Source: Nocardioides ginsengisegetis (GTDB lineage Bacteria; Actinomycetota; Actinomycetes; Propionibacteriales; Nocardioidaceae). Taken from it: a stretch of DNA of 64,000 nucleotides. Location: positions 1,237,501-1,301,500 of the forward strand of contig NZ_JACGXA010000001.1 in NCBI RefSeq assembly GCF_014138045.1, read 5' to 3'. Under the pieces are notes generated by a model, which had not been told where the DNA came from, made no database searches, and was given only the letters and a program-made list of their open reading frames with translations. Numbering within the stretch: position 1 is the stretch's first letter; each line of letters begins with the position of its first letter. Made by a program: the position numbers and the translations under genes. Shown one piece after another: positions 23,667 to 32,260 of this stretch.

Positions 23667-24727
23667 CGCGCTGCGCCGGGAGAAGGCTCGGCGATCACGC
23701 CAGGACGCAGTCCGGCCACCGATCCGCGCGGGACAGGCGGGCAGGCCACGGTGAGACGCCCGTCGTCGCCGACTTCGTCGAGCCCCAGGAGCACGCGCAC
23801 CCCGGCCTGTCCCAGCTCGTAGTGCGGGAGCGCCACCGTGGACAGGGGAGGCCGGAGGTGGGCCGCGATGACCTCCTGGTTGTCGAACCCGACGACGGCG
23901 AGGTCGGCCGGGACCGCGACGCCGGCCTCGCGCACCCCGTCGTAGAGGCCCATCGCGACCCGGTCATTGTGGCAGAAGACTCCGCTGACTCCCAGGCGCA
24001 ACAACGCGGGAACCGCGGCGTAGCCGCCTTCCTGATCGGGTTGTACGTCGATCACGAGGTCCGGGTCGAAGTCGATCGCCGCCTCGGCCAGCGCGCGCCG
24101 GTAGCCCGCGAGCCGCCCGTCGTGCGCCGGGGACGGTGTCGTCGTGTTGAGGAAGCCGATGCGCCTGTGGCCCTGCTCGATCAGCATCGTGGTGGCGTCG
24201 TGGCCGCCGGTCTCCTCGTCGGGGACCACCGCGGGCACGTCGGCGGTGCTGAAGCAGTTGACCAGCACGCAGTCGGCCTCGGTGAGCCCCGTGGGCAGGT
24301 CGACCTGCCGGTGGTACCAGGTCGAGTAGAGGATGCCGCGCACCTTGTGCTCCAGCATCATGGCGAGCGCCTCGCGCTCGGCGTCCTCGTTGCCCTCGGT
24401 GTTGGCCACGAGGAGCACGAAGCCGTGCCGCCAGGCCTCGTCCTGGGCGCCGTGGATGATCTGGCCGGCGAACGGGGTCGTGGCGATCGCATCGGCGACG
24501 AGCCCGATGAACCGGGACCGACCACTCACCAGGTCCTTGGCCAACGCATTGGGGCGGTAGCCCAGCTCCTCGATGGCCTGCTGCACCCGGCGCCGGGCGT
24601 CGTCGCCGATCCGGGCGCCGACCTTGTTGTTGATGACGAGCGACACCGTGGAGATCGACACCTTCGCGGCCTCGGCCACCTGACGCATCGTGACCGCTCG
24701 CGTGCCGTCGGGCCGTGGTGGCTTCAT
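23663..24727 (-). CDS. LacI family transcriptional regulator
   Basis: A 354-residue repressor. The N-terminal helix-turn-helix is TMRQVAEAAKVSISTVSLVINNKVGARIGDDARRRVQQAIEELGYRPNALAKDL, followed by a periplasmic-binding-protein-like effector domain (LVADAIATTPFAGQIIHGAQ, GFDNQEVIAAHLRPPLSTVALP). Its gene overlaps both the upstream permease and downstream GH32 genes by 4 bases. It probably binds the two matching sites at the operon promoter (29385-29441), with a fructoside as inducer; that link is inferred. Confidence 0.93.
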   Translation of the reverse strand: MKPPRPDGTRAVTMRQVAEAAKVSISTVSLVINNKVGARIGDDARRRVQQAIEELGYRPNALAKDLVSGRSRFIGLVADAIATTPFAGQIIHGAQDEAWRHGFVLLVANTEGNEDAEREALAMMLEHKVRGILYSTWYHRQVDLPTGLTEADCVLVNCFSTADVPAVVPDEETGGHDATTMLIEQGHRRIGFLNTTTPSPAHDGRLAGYRRALAEAAIDFDPDLVIDVQPDQEGGYAAVPALLRLGVSGVFCHNDRVAMGLYDGVREAGVAVPADLAVVGFDNQEVIAAHLRPPLSTVALPHYELGQAGVRVLLGLDEVGDDGRLTVACPPVPRGSVAGLRPGVIAEPSPGAAR

Positions 24728-25638
24728 CCCTTGTTCGCTCCGCTCTCGAGGCCGTAGATCATCGCCTTGTTCAGCACCAGGAAGACGAGCAGCAGCGGCG
24801 TGACCGTCACGCACACCGCGGCGAACGTGGCGGTCCAGTCCGTCTTGCCCATCGCGCCGATGTAGTTCTGGAGTCCCAGGGGGATCGTCTTCAGGTTCTC
24901 CGAGAGTACGAACGTGTTGGCGAAGATGAAGTCGTTCCAGATGAAGATGCTGTTGACCATGACGACCGTGACGACGGTGTTGACCGACAGCGGCAGCGTG
25001 ATCCGGGCGAAGACGCGGTAGGGCCCGGCCCCGTCGAGCGATGCTGCCTCGTACGTCTCGCGCGGAATGTAGCCGAAGAACGAGGAGAACAGGTAGATCG
25101 ACATGGGGAGCGAGAAGCCCGCCAGCGGGATCACCATCGACTGGTAGGTGTCGAGCAGGCCGATCTTGGAGTAGTCGATGAAGAGGGGGACCAGCGCGAC
25201 CTGCACCGGGACGATGACCCCGAGGAGGAACATGCCCCGCACCACGCCGCTGAGACGGAAACCGAGGACGGTCAGCGCGTAGGCGCCCATCATCCCGCAG
25301 ACCACGATCAGCAGGTCGGCCCCGGCCGTCACGATGATGCTGTTGAGGATGTAGCGCCACAGGTTGCCGACGCCGAACGCCCGCGAGAAGTTGTCGAGCG
25401 TGAAGGAGTGGGGGAGTCCGAAGGGGTTCCCGGTGGCGAAGTCCCGCTCGTCGCGGACGCTGGTCATCAGCAGCCAGAGCAGCGGATAGACCTGGACCAG
25501 CACGAGGAGCCCGACCAGCAGACGGTTCAGGAGCCGGTAGATGTCACGCCGCGGCCGCTGCCGGGACGGAGGTGGTCCCCAGGGACTGTCGTCATGCGAC
25601 GGCGCGGTCCGGGAAGGGGTGAGCACGTTGAGGGTCAT
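24724..25638 (-). CDS. Carbohydrate ABC transporter permease (CUT1, MalG type)
   Basis: A 304-residue inner-membrane permease with six helices. The EAA loop that contacts the ATPase is ETYEAASLDGAGPYRVFARITLPLS near residue 200. The N-terminal cytoplasmic extension is Pro/Arg-rich. ATG at 25638 overlaps the upstream permease stop by 4 bases. Together with the other permease and the lipoprotein it imports an oligosaccharide. No ATPase gene is in the operon, so a shared MsmK/MsiK-type ATPase encoded elsewhere is likely. Confidence 0.92.
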   Translation of the reverse strand: MTLNVLTPSRTAPSHDDSPWGPPPSRQRPRRDIYRLLNRLLVGLLVLVQVYPLLWLLMTSVRDERDFATGNPFGLPHSFTLDNFSRAFGVGNLWRYILNSIIVTAGADLLIVVCGMMGAYALTVLGFRLSGVVRGMFLLGVIVPVQVALVPLFIDYSKIGLLDTYQSMVIPLAGFSLPMSIYLFSSFFGYIPRETYEAASLDGAGPYRVFARITLPLSVNTVVTVVMVNSIFIWNDFIFANTFVLSENLKTIPLGLQNYIGAMGKTDWTATFAAVCVTVTPLLLVFLVLNKAMIYGLESGANKG

Positions 25639-26516
25639 GCGTCTGCCCTCCTCCGGAGCATGGCGACCAGGAGGCCGACCGCGACCAGGCACTCGACCAC
25701 GATGAAGACGGCCAGGGTGCTGGCGTAGCCGTAGTTCGTGCTGGTGAACGCCGTCTTGTACATGTACGTCGTGACCAGCTCCGAGGACTGACCGGGGCCA
25801 CCGTTGGTGAGCAGGTAGGGGATGTCGAAGCCGCGGAGCGCGTACGTCGTGGCCATGATCGTCGTGGTCAGCCACACGGGTCGGATGTGGGGGAACCGGA
25901 TGTGGCGGAAGATGTGCCAGGCGTTGGCCCCGTCCAGGCTCGCGGCCTCGGCGAGCTCCTGGGGGACCGCGATCAGCGCGGCGTAGATGATCACCATGTA
26001 GATGCCGATGAAGCGCCACCCCTCGGGCGTCGACACCGCAGCGAGCACGGTGTTGACGTCGGAGAGCCACGGCCGCTCCCAGCCGTCGAGCCCGACGGCG
26101 CCGAGCAGGCCGTTGACGAGGCCCTGCGGGTGCACGGCGTAGACCCGGTTGAAGAGGAACGCGATCGCGACGGTCGAGATGACGGCCGGCAGCAGGTAGA
26201 GGACCTTGATGACCTCGCGCCCCCGGGTGAGGGACGCCAGCAGGCTGGCCACGACGAGCCCGCCGCCGAGCTGGAGGACCAGGCAGATCGCGACGTAGCC
26301 GAGCTGGTTGAGGAAGGTCCGCCAGAAGACCGGGTCACCGGTCAGCATGAACCGGTAGTTGTCGAGGCCCACGAACTGCATCTCCGTGATGCCGTCCCAC
26401 GAGAACAGGCTCAGGACGAGGGACTGCCCGATGGGCAGCAGGACCGCGGCCCCGTAGAGCAGGAGTGGCGGTGCCAGGAAGAGCGCCACGGACAGTTTCG
26501 AGCGATACGGGAGCAT
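25635..26516 (-). CDS. Sugar ABC transporter permease (CUT1, MalF type)
   Basis: A 293-residue inner-membrane permease with six helices beginning PYRSKLSVALFLAPPLLLYGAAVLLPI. The ATPase-contact loop is ELAEAASLDGANAWHIFRHIRFPHIRPV near residue 195. ATG at 26516 gives the standard N-terminus; the open frame upstream is not coding. It is the partner of the second permease, in a tight operon after the solute-binding protein gene (56-base gap). Confidence 0.92.
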   Translation of the reverse strand: MLPYRSKLSVALFLAPPLLLYGAAVLLPIGQSLVLSLFSWDGITEMQFVGLDNYRFMLTGDPVFWRTFLNQLGYVAICLVLQLGGGLVVASLLASLTRGREVIKVLYLLPAVISTVAIAFLFNRVYAVHPQGLVNGLLGAVGLDGWERPWLSDVNTVLAAVSTPEGWRFIGIYMVIIYAALIAVPQELAEAASLDGANAWHIFRHIRFPHIRPVWLTTTIMATTYALRGFDIPYLLTNGGPGQSSELVTTYMYKTAFTSTNYGYASTLAVFIVVECLVAVGLLVAMLRRRADA

Positions 26517-26572
26517 GACCGGCCTTTCCGTGTGGTGGGGGCCGACGTCGGTGCGCCGGCCCCCACCTACGG

Positions 26573-27904
26573 TCACTTGAAGTACTTGGGGGCGTTCTGT
26601 TCCAGGGTGGCGTCCATCTTGGAGACGAACTCGTCTGCCGAGATGTTGCCCTGGACCAGCAGCGTGAGCTCCTGCTGGAGCATGGTGTTGGTCGTGGGGT
26701 CGAGCTGGGTGTCCCACGGCATGATCGTCTCCTCACCGGCGTCGTTGGCGGTGCTCACGGCCTTCTCGTAGAGAGGGGTCGCGTTGGCCGGGATCTTCGG
26801 CTCGGTCGACGTCGGCCCGAGCGCCCCGCTGGCGGCGTACTCGTCCGGGTAGCGGGTCAGCGCGAACTGCAGGAAGTCACGCACGAGCGGGTCGTAGGTC
26901 TTGGCGTTGACCGCCATGCCGATGCCCGACGGGGCGACGTACTCGTTGGGCTGTGTCGCCGAGCCGTCGACGGTCGGCAGGGTGAAGAAGTCGACGTCGT
27001 CGCGGATGCTCGGGTCGAGCGCGTCGGTGGCCAGCGCCCCGAGCTCCCAGGTGCCCATGTTGTAGACGGCGGCCTTGCCGGTGGTGAAGAGGTTCTCCGC
27101 GTCGGTGTAGCCCACGGAGGAGAAGCCCTCCTCGAAGCACTGGGAGGAGCCGAGGTCGCTCAGCCACTGGGCGGCCTTCTGGCCCGCCGGGTCGCTGAAC
27201 TTCGCGTCGGCCGACTTGAGCGCCTTCACGTACTCCGGGCCGTCGGTGCGGAAGGGCTGGTAGGCGATCCACCGCTCGAGCGGCCACTGGTCGGCGCCGT
27301 CGATGGCGATCGGGGTGACGCCCGCGGAGCGCAGGGCCTTGCACATGGCCGGGAAGTCGTCGAGCGAGGTGGGCACGTCGATGCCGGCCTTGGCGAAGAG
27401 CGCCTTGTTGTACCAGAACACCTCGGCGCCGTACTCGAACGGGATCATGTAGAGCGACCCGTCGTCGAACCGCTGGTAGGCGAGGGCGGACGGCCGGTAG
27501 TCGTCGTACAGGCCCAGGTCCTTGAGCAGCTTCTCGGCGTCCATCATCCGGCCCTGCTCGGCGAGCTTCTGCGCGAACGGGGTGGCGTCGGTGTCGAAGA
27601 GCTCGGGCAGCTTGTTCGCGGCCGCCAGCGTCTCGTACTTCTGGATGTAGGAGGGACGGTCGGGCGTCGTGATGAGGTTGAGCTTGAAGCCGGGGTGGTC
27701 CGCGGCGTACTCGTCGGCCAGCTTCTCCATGGTCGTGATCACCGCGCCGTCCGCCGGTCGCGACAGCAGCCACGAGATGGCGCGGGGCTCGATCTTGCCC
27801 TGGGGGTCGACGTTGCCGGGATCCGCGCCACCCGAGCCGCCGCACCCGGCTGTCAGCAGGGCGAGCGCCGACAGCGCGGCCAGCGAGCGGTAGAGCTTCT
27901 TCAT
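26573..27904 (-). CDS. Sugar-binding lipoprotein of the ABC transporter
   Basis: A 443-residue family 1 extracellular solute-binding protein. The signal MKKLYRSLAALSALALLTAGC ends in a lipobox with the lipidated cysteine at residue 21. Conserved parts include DEYAADHPGFKLNLITTPD, LFDTDATPF, VFWYNKALFAKAGIDVPTSLDDF and AVYNMGTWELG. It captures the sugar outside the membrane and hands it to the two permeases. Flanking GH32 enzymes suggest a fructose-containing oligosaccharide. Confidence 0.92.
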   Translation of the reverse strand: MKKLYRSLAALSALALLTAGCGGSGGADPGNVDPQGKIEPRAISWLLSRPADGAVITTMEKLADEYAADHPGFKLNLITTPDRPSYIQKYETLAAANKLPELFDTDATPFAQKLAEQGRMMDAEKLLKDLGLYDDYRPSALAYQRFDDGSLYMIPFEYGAEVFWYNKALFAKAGIDVPTSLDDFPAMCKALRSAGVTPIAIDGADQWPLERWIAYQPFRTDGPEYVKALKSADAKFSDPAGQKAAQWLSDLGSSQCFEEGFSSVGYTDAENLFTTGKAAVYNMGTWELGALATDALDPSIRDDVDFFTLPTVDGSATQPNEYVAPSGIGMAVNAKTYDPLVRDFLQFALTRYPDEYAASGALGPTSTEPKIPANATPLYEKAVSTANDAGEETIMPWDTQLDPTTNTMLQQELTLLVQGNISADEFVSKMDATLEQNAPKYFK

Positions 27905-27938
27905 CTGCTTCTCCTTGGATGGATTCGCGCCTGGCCGG

Positions 27939-29366
27939 TCATCCGGCGGGACGTCGGCGCACGGTGAGTTCCCGAAGCTTCGCGGTGCCGTCACCGGCGA
28001 AGATCCCGAGACGGTCATGGGTCTGGTCGTAGAGGCGAGTGCTCAGACAGACCTGGCTGTCGAGGACCACCACGGCCAGGTCGCCCTCGAGGATCAGCTC
28101 GAGGGTGTGGGAGGTGCCGGTGAGGTTGGCCGGCCTCTCGAGCTCGACGACGTGGGGTACGTCGCCCGAGACCTGCCACTGGGCCTCGCCGGTGGTCGGC
28201 CGCGGCCAGCGGTCCAGGACCAGTCGGCCCCGCTTGGGCTCGAGCCGGACCACGTAGGAGTGGTCCCCGTCGGCACTGGACCGCAGGAGCAGCCCGCACT
28301 CCGTGGTGCCCGGGTCGATCTCGAGCTCGGCCCGCACGTAGCAGTCAACGGGGAGCGGGTCTCCGCTGACGAGGCAGGCGTAGCCGTCCTCGGCCGAGAG
28401 GCCCGTGGGTCCGAGGTCGACGTCGACCTCCTCGGTGAAGGAGGCGACGACCTCGTGCGGGACGTGGAAGGCGAGCGTGCCGTCGGAATTCTGCTGCGCC
28501 TCGAGGAGCGAGAGCGTGCCCGCCCACTGCCAGGCCCCGTCGTCGGTCTCACCCTCGCGGGTCGCGATCCAGCCGGCGAAGATGCGACGGTCCCCGAAGG
28601 GGGCGGACTTCGCCGCGTAGAAGGCGCGACCGTCGATGGAGTCGAGATCGGGCGCCAGCCACGGGCCGTCCAGGGATCGGGCCATCCGGTAGCGGGTCAC
28701 GAACGCGTCGGAGAACTCGGAGTAGACGAGATACCACCAGTCTCCGATCCGGAACACCTCCGGGCACTCGTGGGTGATGTAGCGGCGCGGGTCCCAGAAG
28801 GGCACCGTCGGCGTCCAGGTGACCAGGTCATCCGAGACCAGCTGGGCGATCACCCCGCGGCGCCTCTCGGGCCCGTTGTCGTGGCGTGCTGCCAGCAGCA
28901 TCCGCCAGGTCCCGGCCTCGTCGTCGCGCACCACGAACGGGTCGCGCCAGTCGGTCGGCTCGTAGCCGGCCGGCGCCCCGAACGTATGGCCGGGGTGCTT
29001 GACCCAGCTCTGCATCCCGTCGTCACTGGTCGCGTGCATGACCAGCTGCAGAGGCAGCCCGTTGTCGGCCACGCGGCGCGGGTTCTGCCCGGTGTAGAAG
29101 AGGTGGTGCCGCCCGTCTTCGTCGGTGACGACGCTGCCCGTGTAGGCGTTGAAGTCGGCGTCGTCGTGCCCGCCGTGGGGGAGCGCGACGCCCGCGTCCG
29201 TGAAGGTCACGAGGTCGTCGGTGCGGACGAGGGCCCAGGGGGTGCCCGGCTTCGGCGACTCACGCAGCTCGAGCAGGTAGTAGAGCCACAGGTCTCCCTC
29301 GTGCTCGACCGGGATCACGTCGCCGACCCAGGCGTGGTCGGGGCGGAAGAAGACCTGGTCCGTCAC
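27939..29366 (-). CDS. Glycoside hydrolase family 32-like fructosidase
   Basis: A 475-residue enzyme and the first gene of the sugar operon, with AAGGAG before a GTG start. The propeller shows FFRPDHAWVGDVIPVEHEGDLWLYYL (nucleophile region), DWRDPFVV and HECPEVF (acid/base glutamate), followed by a C-terminal sandwich. The usual NDPNG is replaced by a GD motif, which marks a distinct GH32 clade. No signal peptide is present, so it is probably intracellular. It may act on a fructoside linkage different from that of the second GH32 enzyme at the other end of the operon. Substrate is not known. Confidence 0.85.
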   Translation of the reverse strand: MTDQVFFRPDHAWVGDVIPVEHEGDLWLYYLLELRESPKPGTPWALVRTDDLVTFTDAGVALPHGGHDDADFNAYTGSVVTDEDGRHHLFYTGQNPRRVADNGLPLQLVMHATSDDGMQSWVKHPGHTFGAPAGYEPTDWRDPFVVRDDEAGTWRMLLAARHDNGPERRRGVIAQLVSDDLVTWTPTVPFWDPRRYITHECPEVFRIGDWWYLVYSEFSDAFVTRYRMARSLDGPWLAPDLDSIDGRAFYAAKSAPFGDRRIFAGWIATREGETDDGAWQWAGTLSLLEAQQNSDGTLAFHVPHEVVASFTEEVDVDLGPTGLSAEDGYACLVSGDPLPVDCYVRAELEIDPGTTECGLLLRSSADGDHSYVVRLEPKRGRLVLDRWPRPTTGEAQWQVSGDVPHVVELERPANLTGTSHTLELILEGDLAVVVLDSQVCLSTRLYDQTHDRLGIFAGDGTAKLRELTVRRRPAG

Positions 29367-29384
29367 GGGAGCTCCTTGCTAGAA

Positions 29385-29441
29385 CGTTTGATCAGAAACC
29401 ATAGTGACGGGGGTCACGCTGGTCAAGCGTTTGATCAGAAA
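29385..29441 (-). promoter_or_regulatory. Fructan operon promoter with two LacI-type operators
   Basis: On the minus strand, TTGACC (-35, 29421-29426) and TATGGT (-10, 29398-29403) are 17 bases apart. Identical 14-base sites CGTTTGATCAGAAA (plus-strand sense) lie at 29428-29441, just upstream of the -35, and at 29385-29398, at and just downstream of the -10, 43 bases apart (about four helical turns). TGATCA is the palindromic centre. The layout fits repression, perhaps by looping, by the operon's LacI protein. Confidence 0.7.
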
Positions 29442-29521
29442 ATGTTGCCGGGGCCCCGGACAGGTCTTCGATCCGGGTGCATCGCTGGACAGGGCTGCTG
29501 GTCTCGCGCGAGGGTGCGGGG

Positions 29522-30613
29522 ATGCGACGTCTCGGGTACATCGTCCTGTCCACCGCGCTCTGCGGGAGCGTCCTGTTCGGAGGAGCGGCTGGCGCCGTGG
29601 GAGCTCATCGTCACGATGGCGGAGCCGGTGACGGAGTCGGGTGGCGGGAGGTGGTGGTCGACGCCGGACAGGGATTCCGGGGACTCGACGCCGTCGACCG
29701 GCGTACGGCCTGGGTGACCGGCGGCAGCGCGACCGAGGGCGGGTCGGGGACGGTCTACCGCACCACCGACGGTGGCCGGTCGTGGCAGGACGTGAGCCCG
29801 CCGGGCAGCGACGGGCTGATGTTCCGCGACGTCGAGGCGCGTGGCGACGACGAGGCGGTGGTGCTGGCGATCGGGCCGGGCGACGCGTCGCGGATCTACC
29901 GCACCACCGACGGCGGGGCGACCTGGACGGCGGCGTTCGTCAACGACGACCCGGACGCGTTCTACGACTGCCTGGCGTTCTACCCCGGCGGGCAGCGCGG
30001 GCTGGCGTTGAGCGACCCGGTCGACGGGAAGTTCCGGATCCTCGCGACCGAGGACGCCGGCCGGACGTGGCACGTGCTGCCCAGCGACGGGATGCCCGAG
30101 GCCGCGGGCGAGGCGGGTTTCGCCGCGAGCGGCGACTGTCTGGTGACGGTCGGCCGGACGGCGTACTTCGGGTCCGGCGGGTCGGCCGCCCGCGTGTTCC
30201 GCTCCGACGACCACGGCCTCACCTGGACCGCCACCGACTCGACTATCCCGGCGGGCGAGGCGGCCGGGGTGTTCGCGCTGGCCTTCCGTACGCCGCGTGA
30301 GGGCGTCGCGGTCGGGGGCGACTTCGCCGAGCCGGCCGAAGGAGCCGTGGCGACGACAGACGACGGCACCACGTGGACCAGCGGCGGCGACCTGACCCAC
30401 CTGGCCGAGGACGCTGCGTACCTCCCGGGGAGCGACCACGCGCTGCTCGCCACCGGGCAGTCCGGCGACGTGAGCGGGACCAGCCTCAGCCGCGACGGCG
30501 GCCGGACGTGGACGCGCGTGAGTGACCTCGGCTACCACACGCTCGACTGCACGGCCGACGGCTCGTGCTGGGCCGCCGGCGCCGGCGGGCGGGTCGCGCG
30601 GCTGGAAGGGTGA
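29522..30613 (+). CDS. Secreted BNR/Asp-box repeat protein (sialidase-like or YCF48-like propeller)
   Basis: A 363-residue exported protein with signal MRRLGYIVLSTALCGSVLFGGAAGAVGA. At least six Asp-box or BNR repeats are visible: YRTTDGGRSWQDV, YRTTDGGATWTAAF, TEDAGRTWHVL, FRSDDHGLTWTAT, TTDDGTTWTSG and SRDGGRTWTRV, giving a beta-propeller. The catalytic residues of true sialidases are not evident, so a binding or YCF48-like role is equally likely. It is divergent from the fructan operon and shares the 155-base spacer. Confidence 0.75.
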   Translation: MRRLGYIVLSTALCGSVLFGGAAGAVGAHRHDGGAGDGVGWREVVVDAGQGFRGLDAVDRRTAWVTGGSATEGGSGTVYRTTDGGRSWQDVSPPGSDGLMFRDVEARGDDEAVVLAIGPGDASRIYRTTDGGATWTAAFVNDDPDAFYDCLAFYPGGQRGLALSDPVDGKFRILATEDAGRTWHVLPSDGMPEAAGEAGFAASGDCLVTVGRTAYFGSGGSAARVFRSDDHGLTWTATDSTIPAGEAAGVFALAFRTPREGVAVGGDFAEPAEGAVATTDDGTTWTSGGDLTHLAEDAAYLPGSDHALLATGQSGDVSGTSLSRDGGRTWTRVSDLGYHTLDCTADGSCWAAGAGGRVARLEG

Positions 30614-30617
30614 CCCT

Positions 30618-30959
30618 TCAGCTGCGGAGGACCTTCTCCAGCGCCTTGCCCTTCGCGAGCTCGTCGACCAGCTTGTCGAGGTAGCGGATCTGTCGCATGA
30701 GCGGGTCCTCCACCTCCTGCACCTTCACGCCGCAGACGCTGCCGGTGATCAGGCTCGCGCCGGGGTTGAGGGTGGCACCGGCGAAGAAGTCCGCGAAGGT
30801 CGTCCCGGTGTCGAGGTGGTCGGCGAGCTGCCCGGCGTCGTACCCGGTCAGCCAGCAGATCGTCGCGTCGAGCTCCTCGCGCGTGCGGCCCTTGCGCTCC
30901 ACCTTGGCCAGGTAGTGCGGATAGACCGAGGCGACGCTCGTGGTGAAGATCCGGTGCAC
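30618..30959 (-). CDS. DUF2200 domain-containing protein
   Basis: A 113-residue soluble protein matching the DUF2200 family: [40 protein letters not shown] at the start and [36 protein letters not shown] at the end. The function of the family is unknown. It starts at GTG, and its stop is 4 bases from the convergent BNR protein gene. The DUF1684 gene lies 9 bases upstream in the same direction, so the two are probably co-transcribed. Confidence 0.85.
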   Translation of the reverse strand: MHRIFTTSVASVYPHYLAKVERKGRTREELDATICWLTGYDAGQLADHLDTGTTFADFFAGATLNPGASLITGSVCGVKVQEVEDPLMRQIRYLDKLVDELAKGKALEKVLRS

Positions 30960-30968
30960 GACGTCAGC

Positions 30969-31721
30969 CTAGGAGAACGCCGGGATCCGCTCGCCCGCCT
31001 CGACCGGGAAGGGCAGCGTGTTCTCCGGCGGCGGCAGCGGGCAGGTCGCGAAGTCGGTGTAGGCGCAGGGCATGTTGTAGGCCCGGTTGAGGTCGAGGGT
31101 GACGGTGCCGTCGGGCGCGGGCGGGTCGACGACCAGCTGGCGGTTGGCGGGGTACGTCGTCACGCCGCTGGTCGCGTCGCGGAACAGGATCCAGAGCCCG
31201 CCCTCGTCGTCGTCCCACGCGACCAGGCGGTGCTCGGCCCCGTCGTGGGTGAACGTCACCTCGCCGATGGCCTCGCCGCGCGGGACGTCGTACGCCGTGA
31301 AGTGGCCGGGCAGCGCCCACGCCGGGTCGGGTGCGTAGCAGGGCGTGCCGCGGTAGGTCTGCAGGGTGGGGGAGTCAGGGTGACGCGGGCGCACGATCGT
31401 CCGCCCGTCGCGGTCGGCGACGTCGGCGACCGCGACGCCGAACTCGACCCGCACGCCCTCCTCGTCGACCGGCCCGAGGTCGTGGGTGCCCGTCGCCAGC
31501 AGCCGTCCGGCGACGGTGAGTGCCTCGCCGGCGTCGAGGGTCACGGTCGCCGCGGTGGCGGTGCCGGACCAGGCGCCCGGCACGTCGGCGTACCGCTCCG
31601 GGGTGTCGGTGAGCCAGTGGATCGCGGTGATGGCGAGCCAGCCACGCGGCCCGCGCAGCCGGGTCTCACGGGTGTCGCGCCAGGCCTGCCAGGCGTCCTC
31701 GAAGTCGGTCACGGGGAGCAT
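30969..31721 (-). CDS. DUF1684 domain-containing protein
   Basis: A 250-residue protein of the DUF1684 family, whose function is unknown. Diagnostic parts are RETRLRGPRGWLAITAIHWL near the N-terminus, ILFRDATSGVTTYPANRQLVVD, and the C-terminal LDLNRAYNMPCAYTDFATCPLPPPENTLPFPVEAGE with two cysteines. No signal peptide is present. It is the first gene of a leftward pair with the DUF2200 gene. Confidence 0.88.
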   Translation of the reverse strand: MLPVTDFEDAWQAWRDTRETRLRGPRGWLAITAIHWLTDTPERYADVPGAWSGTATAATVTLDAGEALTVAGRLLATGTHDLGPVDEEGVRVEFGVAVADVADRDGRTIVRPRHPDSPTLQTYRGTPCYAPDPAWALPGHFTAYDVPRGEAIGEVTFTHDGAEHRLVAWDDDEGGLWILFRDATSGVTTYPANRQLVVDPPAPDGTVTLDLNRAYNMPCAYTDFATCPLPPPENTLPFPVEAGERIPAFS

Positions 31722-31934
31722 GGTGCCACCCCGTCACGGGTTCTGTGTTCGGTACGAGACCGGGCGCATGGTGGCGGCCGACAGGCGTCGGGCGCAGGCG
31801 ATGCCGGAGCCCATGGGCCAGCCGTCGCCGTCGAGGGCCCTTCGGTCCTGGATGCGGGTGCGAACAGCCCTGTGACCCGTCGTGTCCGCGCGTGAGGCTC
31901 AGGGGAGAAGCCCCTGATCCGAGAGGACGACGCC

Positions 31935-32174
31935 ATGTGGTGGGACCACGACGGGAACTGGGCCGGCTGGCTCGCGATGAGCGTCGGGATGGTCGGCGTC
32001 TGGGTCCTCGTGGCGCTTCTGGGCCTGGTGGTGGTTCGTTCCGGCCGGGGCCAGGGCGCCGGCCCGTCAGAGCCGGAGCCGCGACAGATCCTGGAACGGA
32101 GACTGGCGCGCGGCGAGATCGACGTCGAGGAGTACCGCGCACGCCTCGAGGCCATGGGCCAGGCGGGCGCATGA
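31935..32174 (+). CDS. Small membrane protein with SHOCT domain
   Basis: A 79-residue protein with a Trp-rich N-terminus (MWWDHDGNWAGWL), one transmembrane helix (about residues 15-37), and a C-terminal SHOCT domain (EPRQILERRLARGEIDVEEYRARLEAM). SHOCT is a short oligomerisation domain common in small bacterial membrane proteins. GAGAGGACG precedes the ATG. The stop overlaps the ATG of a 29-codon frame, which in turn overlaps the ATPase gene start. Confidence 0.8.
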   Translation: MWWDHDGNWAGWLAMSVGMVGVWVLVALLGLVVVRSGRGQGAGPSEPEPRQILERRLARGEIDVEEYRARLEAMGQAGA

Positions 32175-32260
32175 CCGCACGCCGCGTGGGCTGTCGCCAC
32201 GACCAGGACGCGGAGATCGCCCCTGCGGGGTTCACCTGCCTCACCGAGGTCCCGCGATGA
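32171..32260 (+). CDS. Possible 29-residue coupled small protein
   Basis: A 29-codon frame that begins with ATGA overlapping the SHOCT gene stop and ends with ATGA overlapping the ATPase gene start. It has two cysteines (residues 8 and 23) and two histidine or acidic patches. The double overlap could carry ribosomes from one gene to the next, or be chance. No homologue is recognised. Confidence 0.3.
   Translation: MTARRVGCRHDQDAEIAPAGFTCLTEVPR

Noticed and set aside
30603-30621. Terminator between the BNR gene and DUF2200 gene
   Set aside because: Only a 6-base GAAGGG/CCCTTC stem is present, too short to support.
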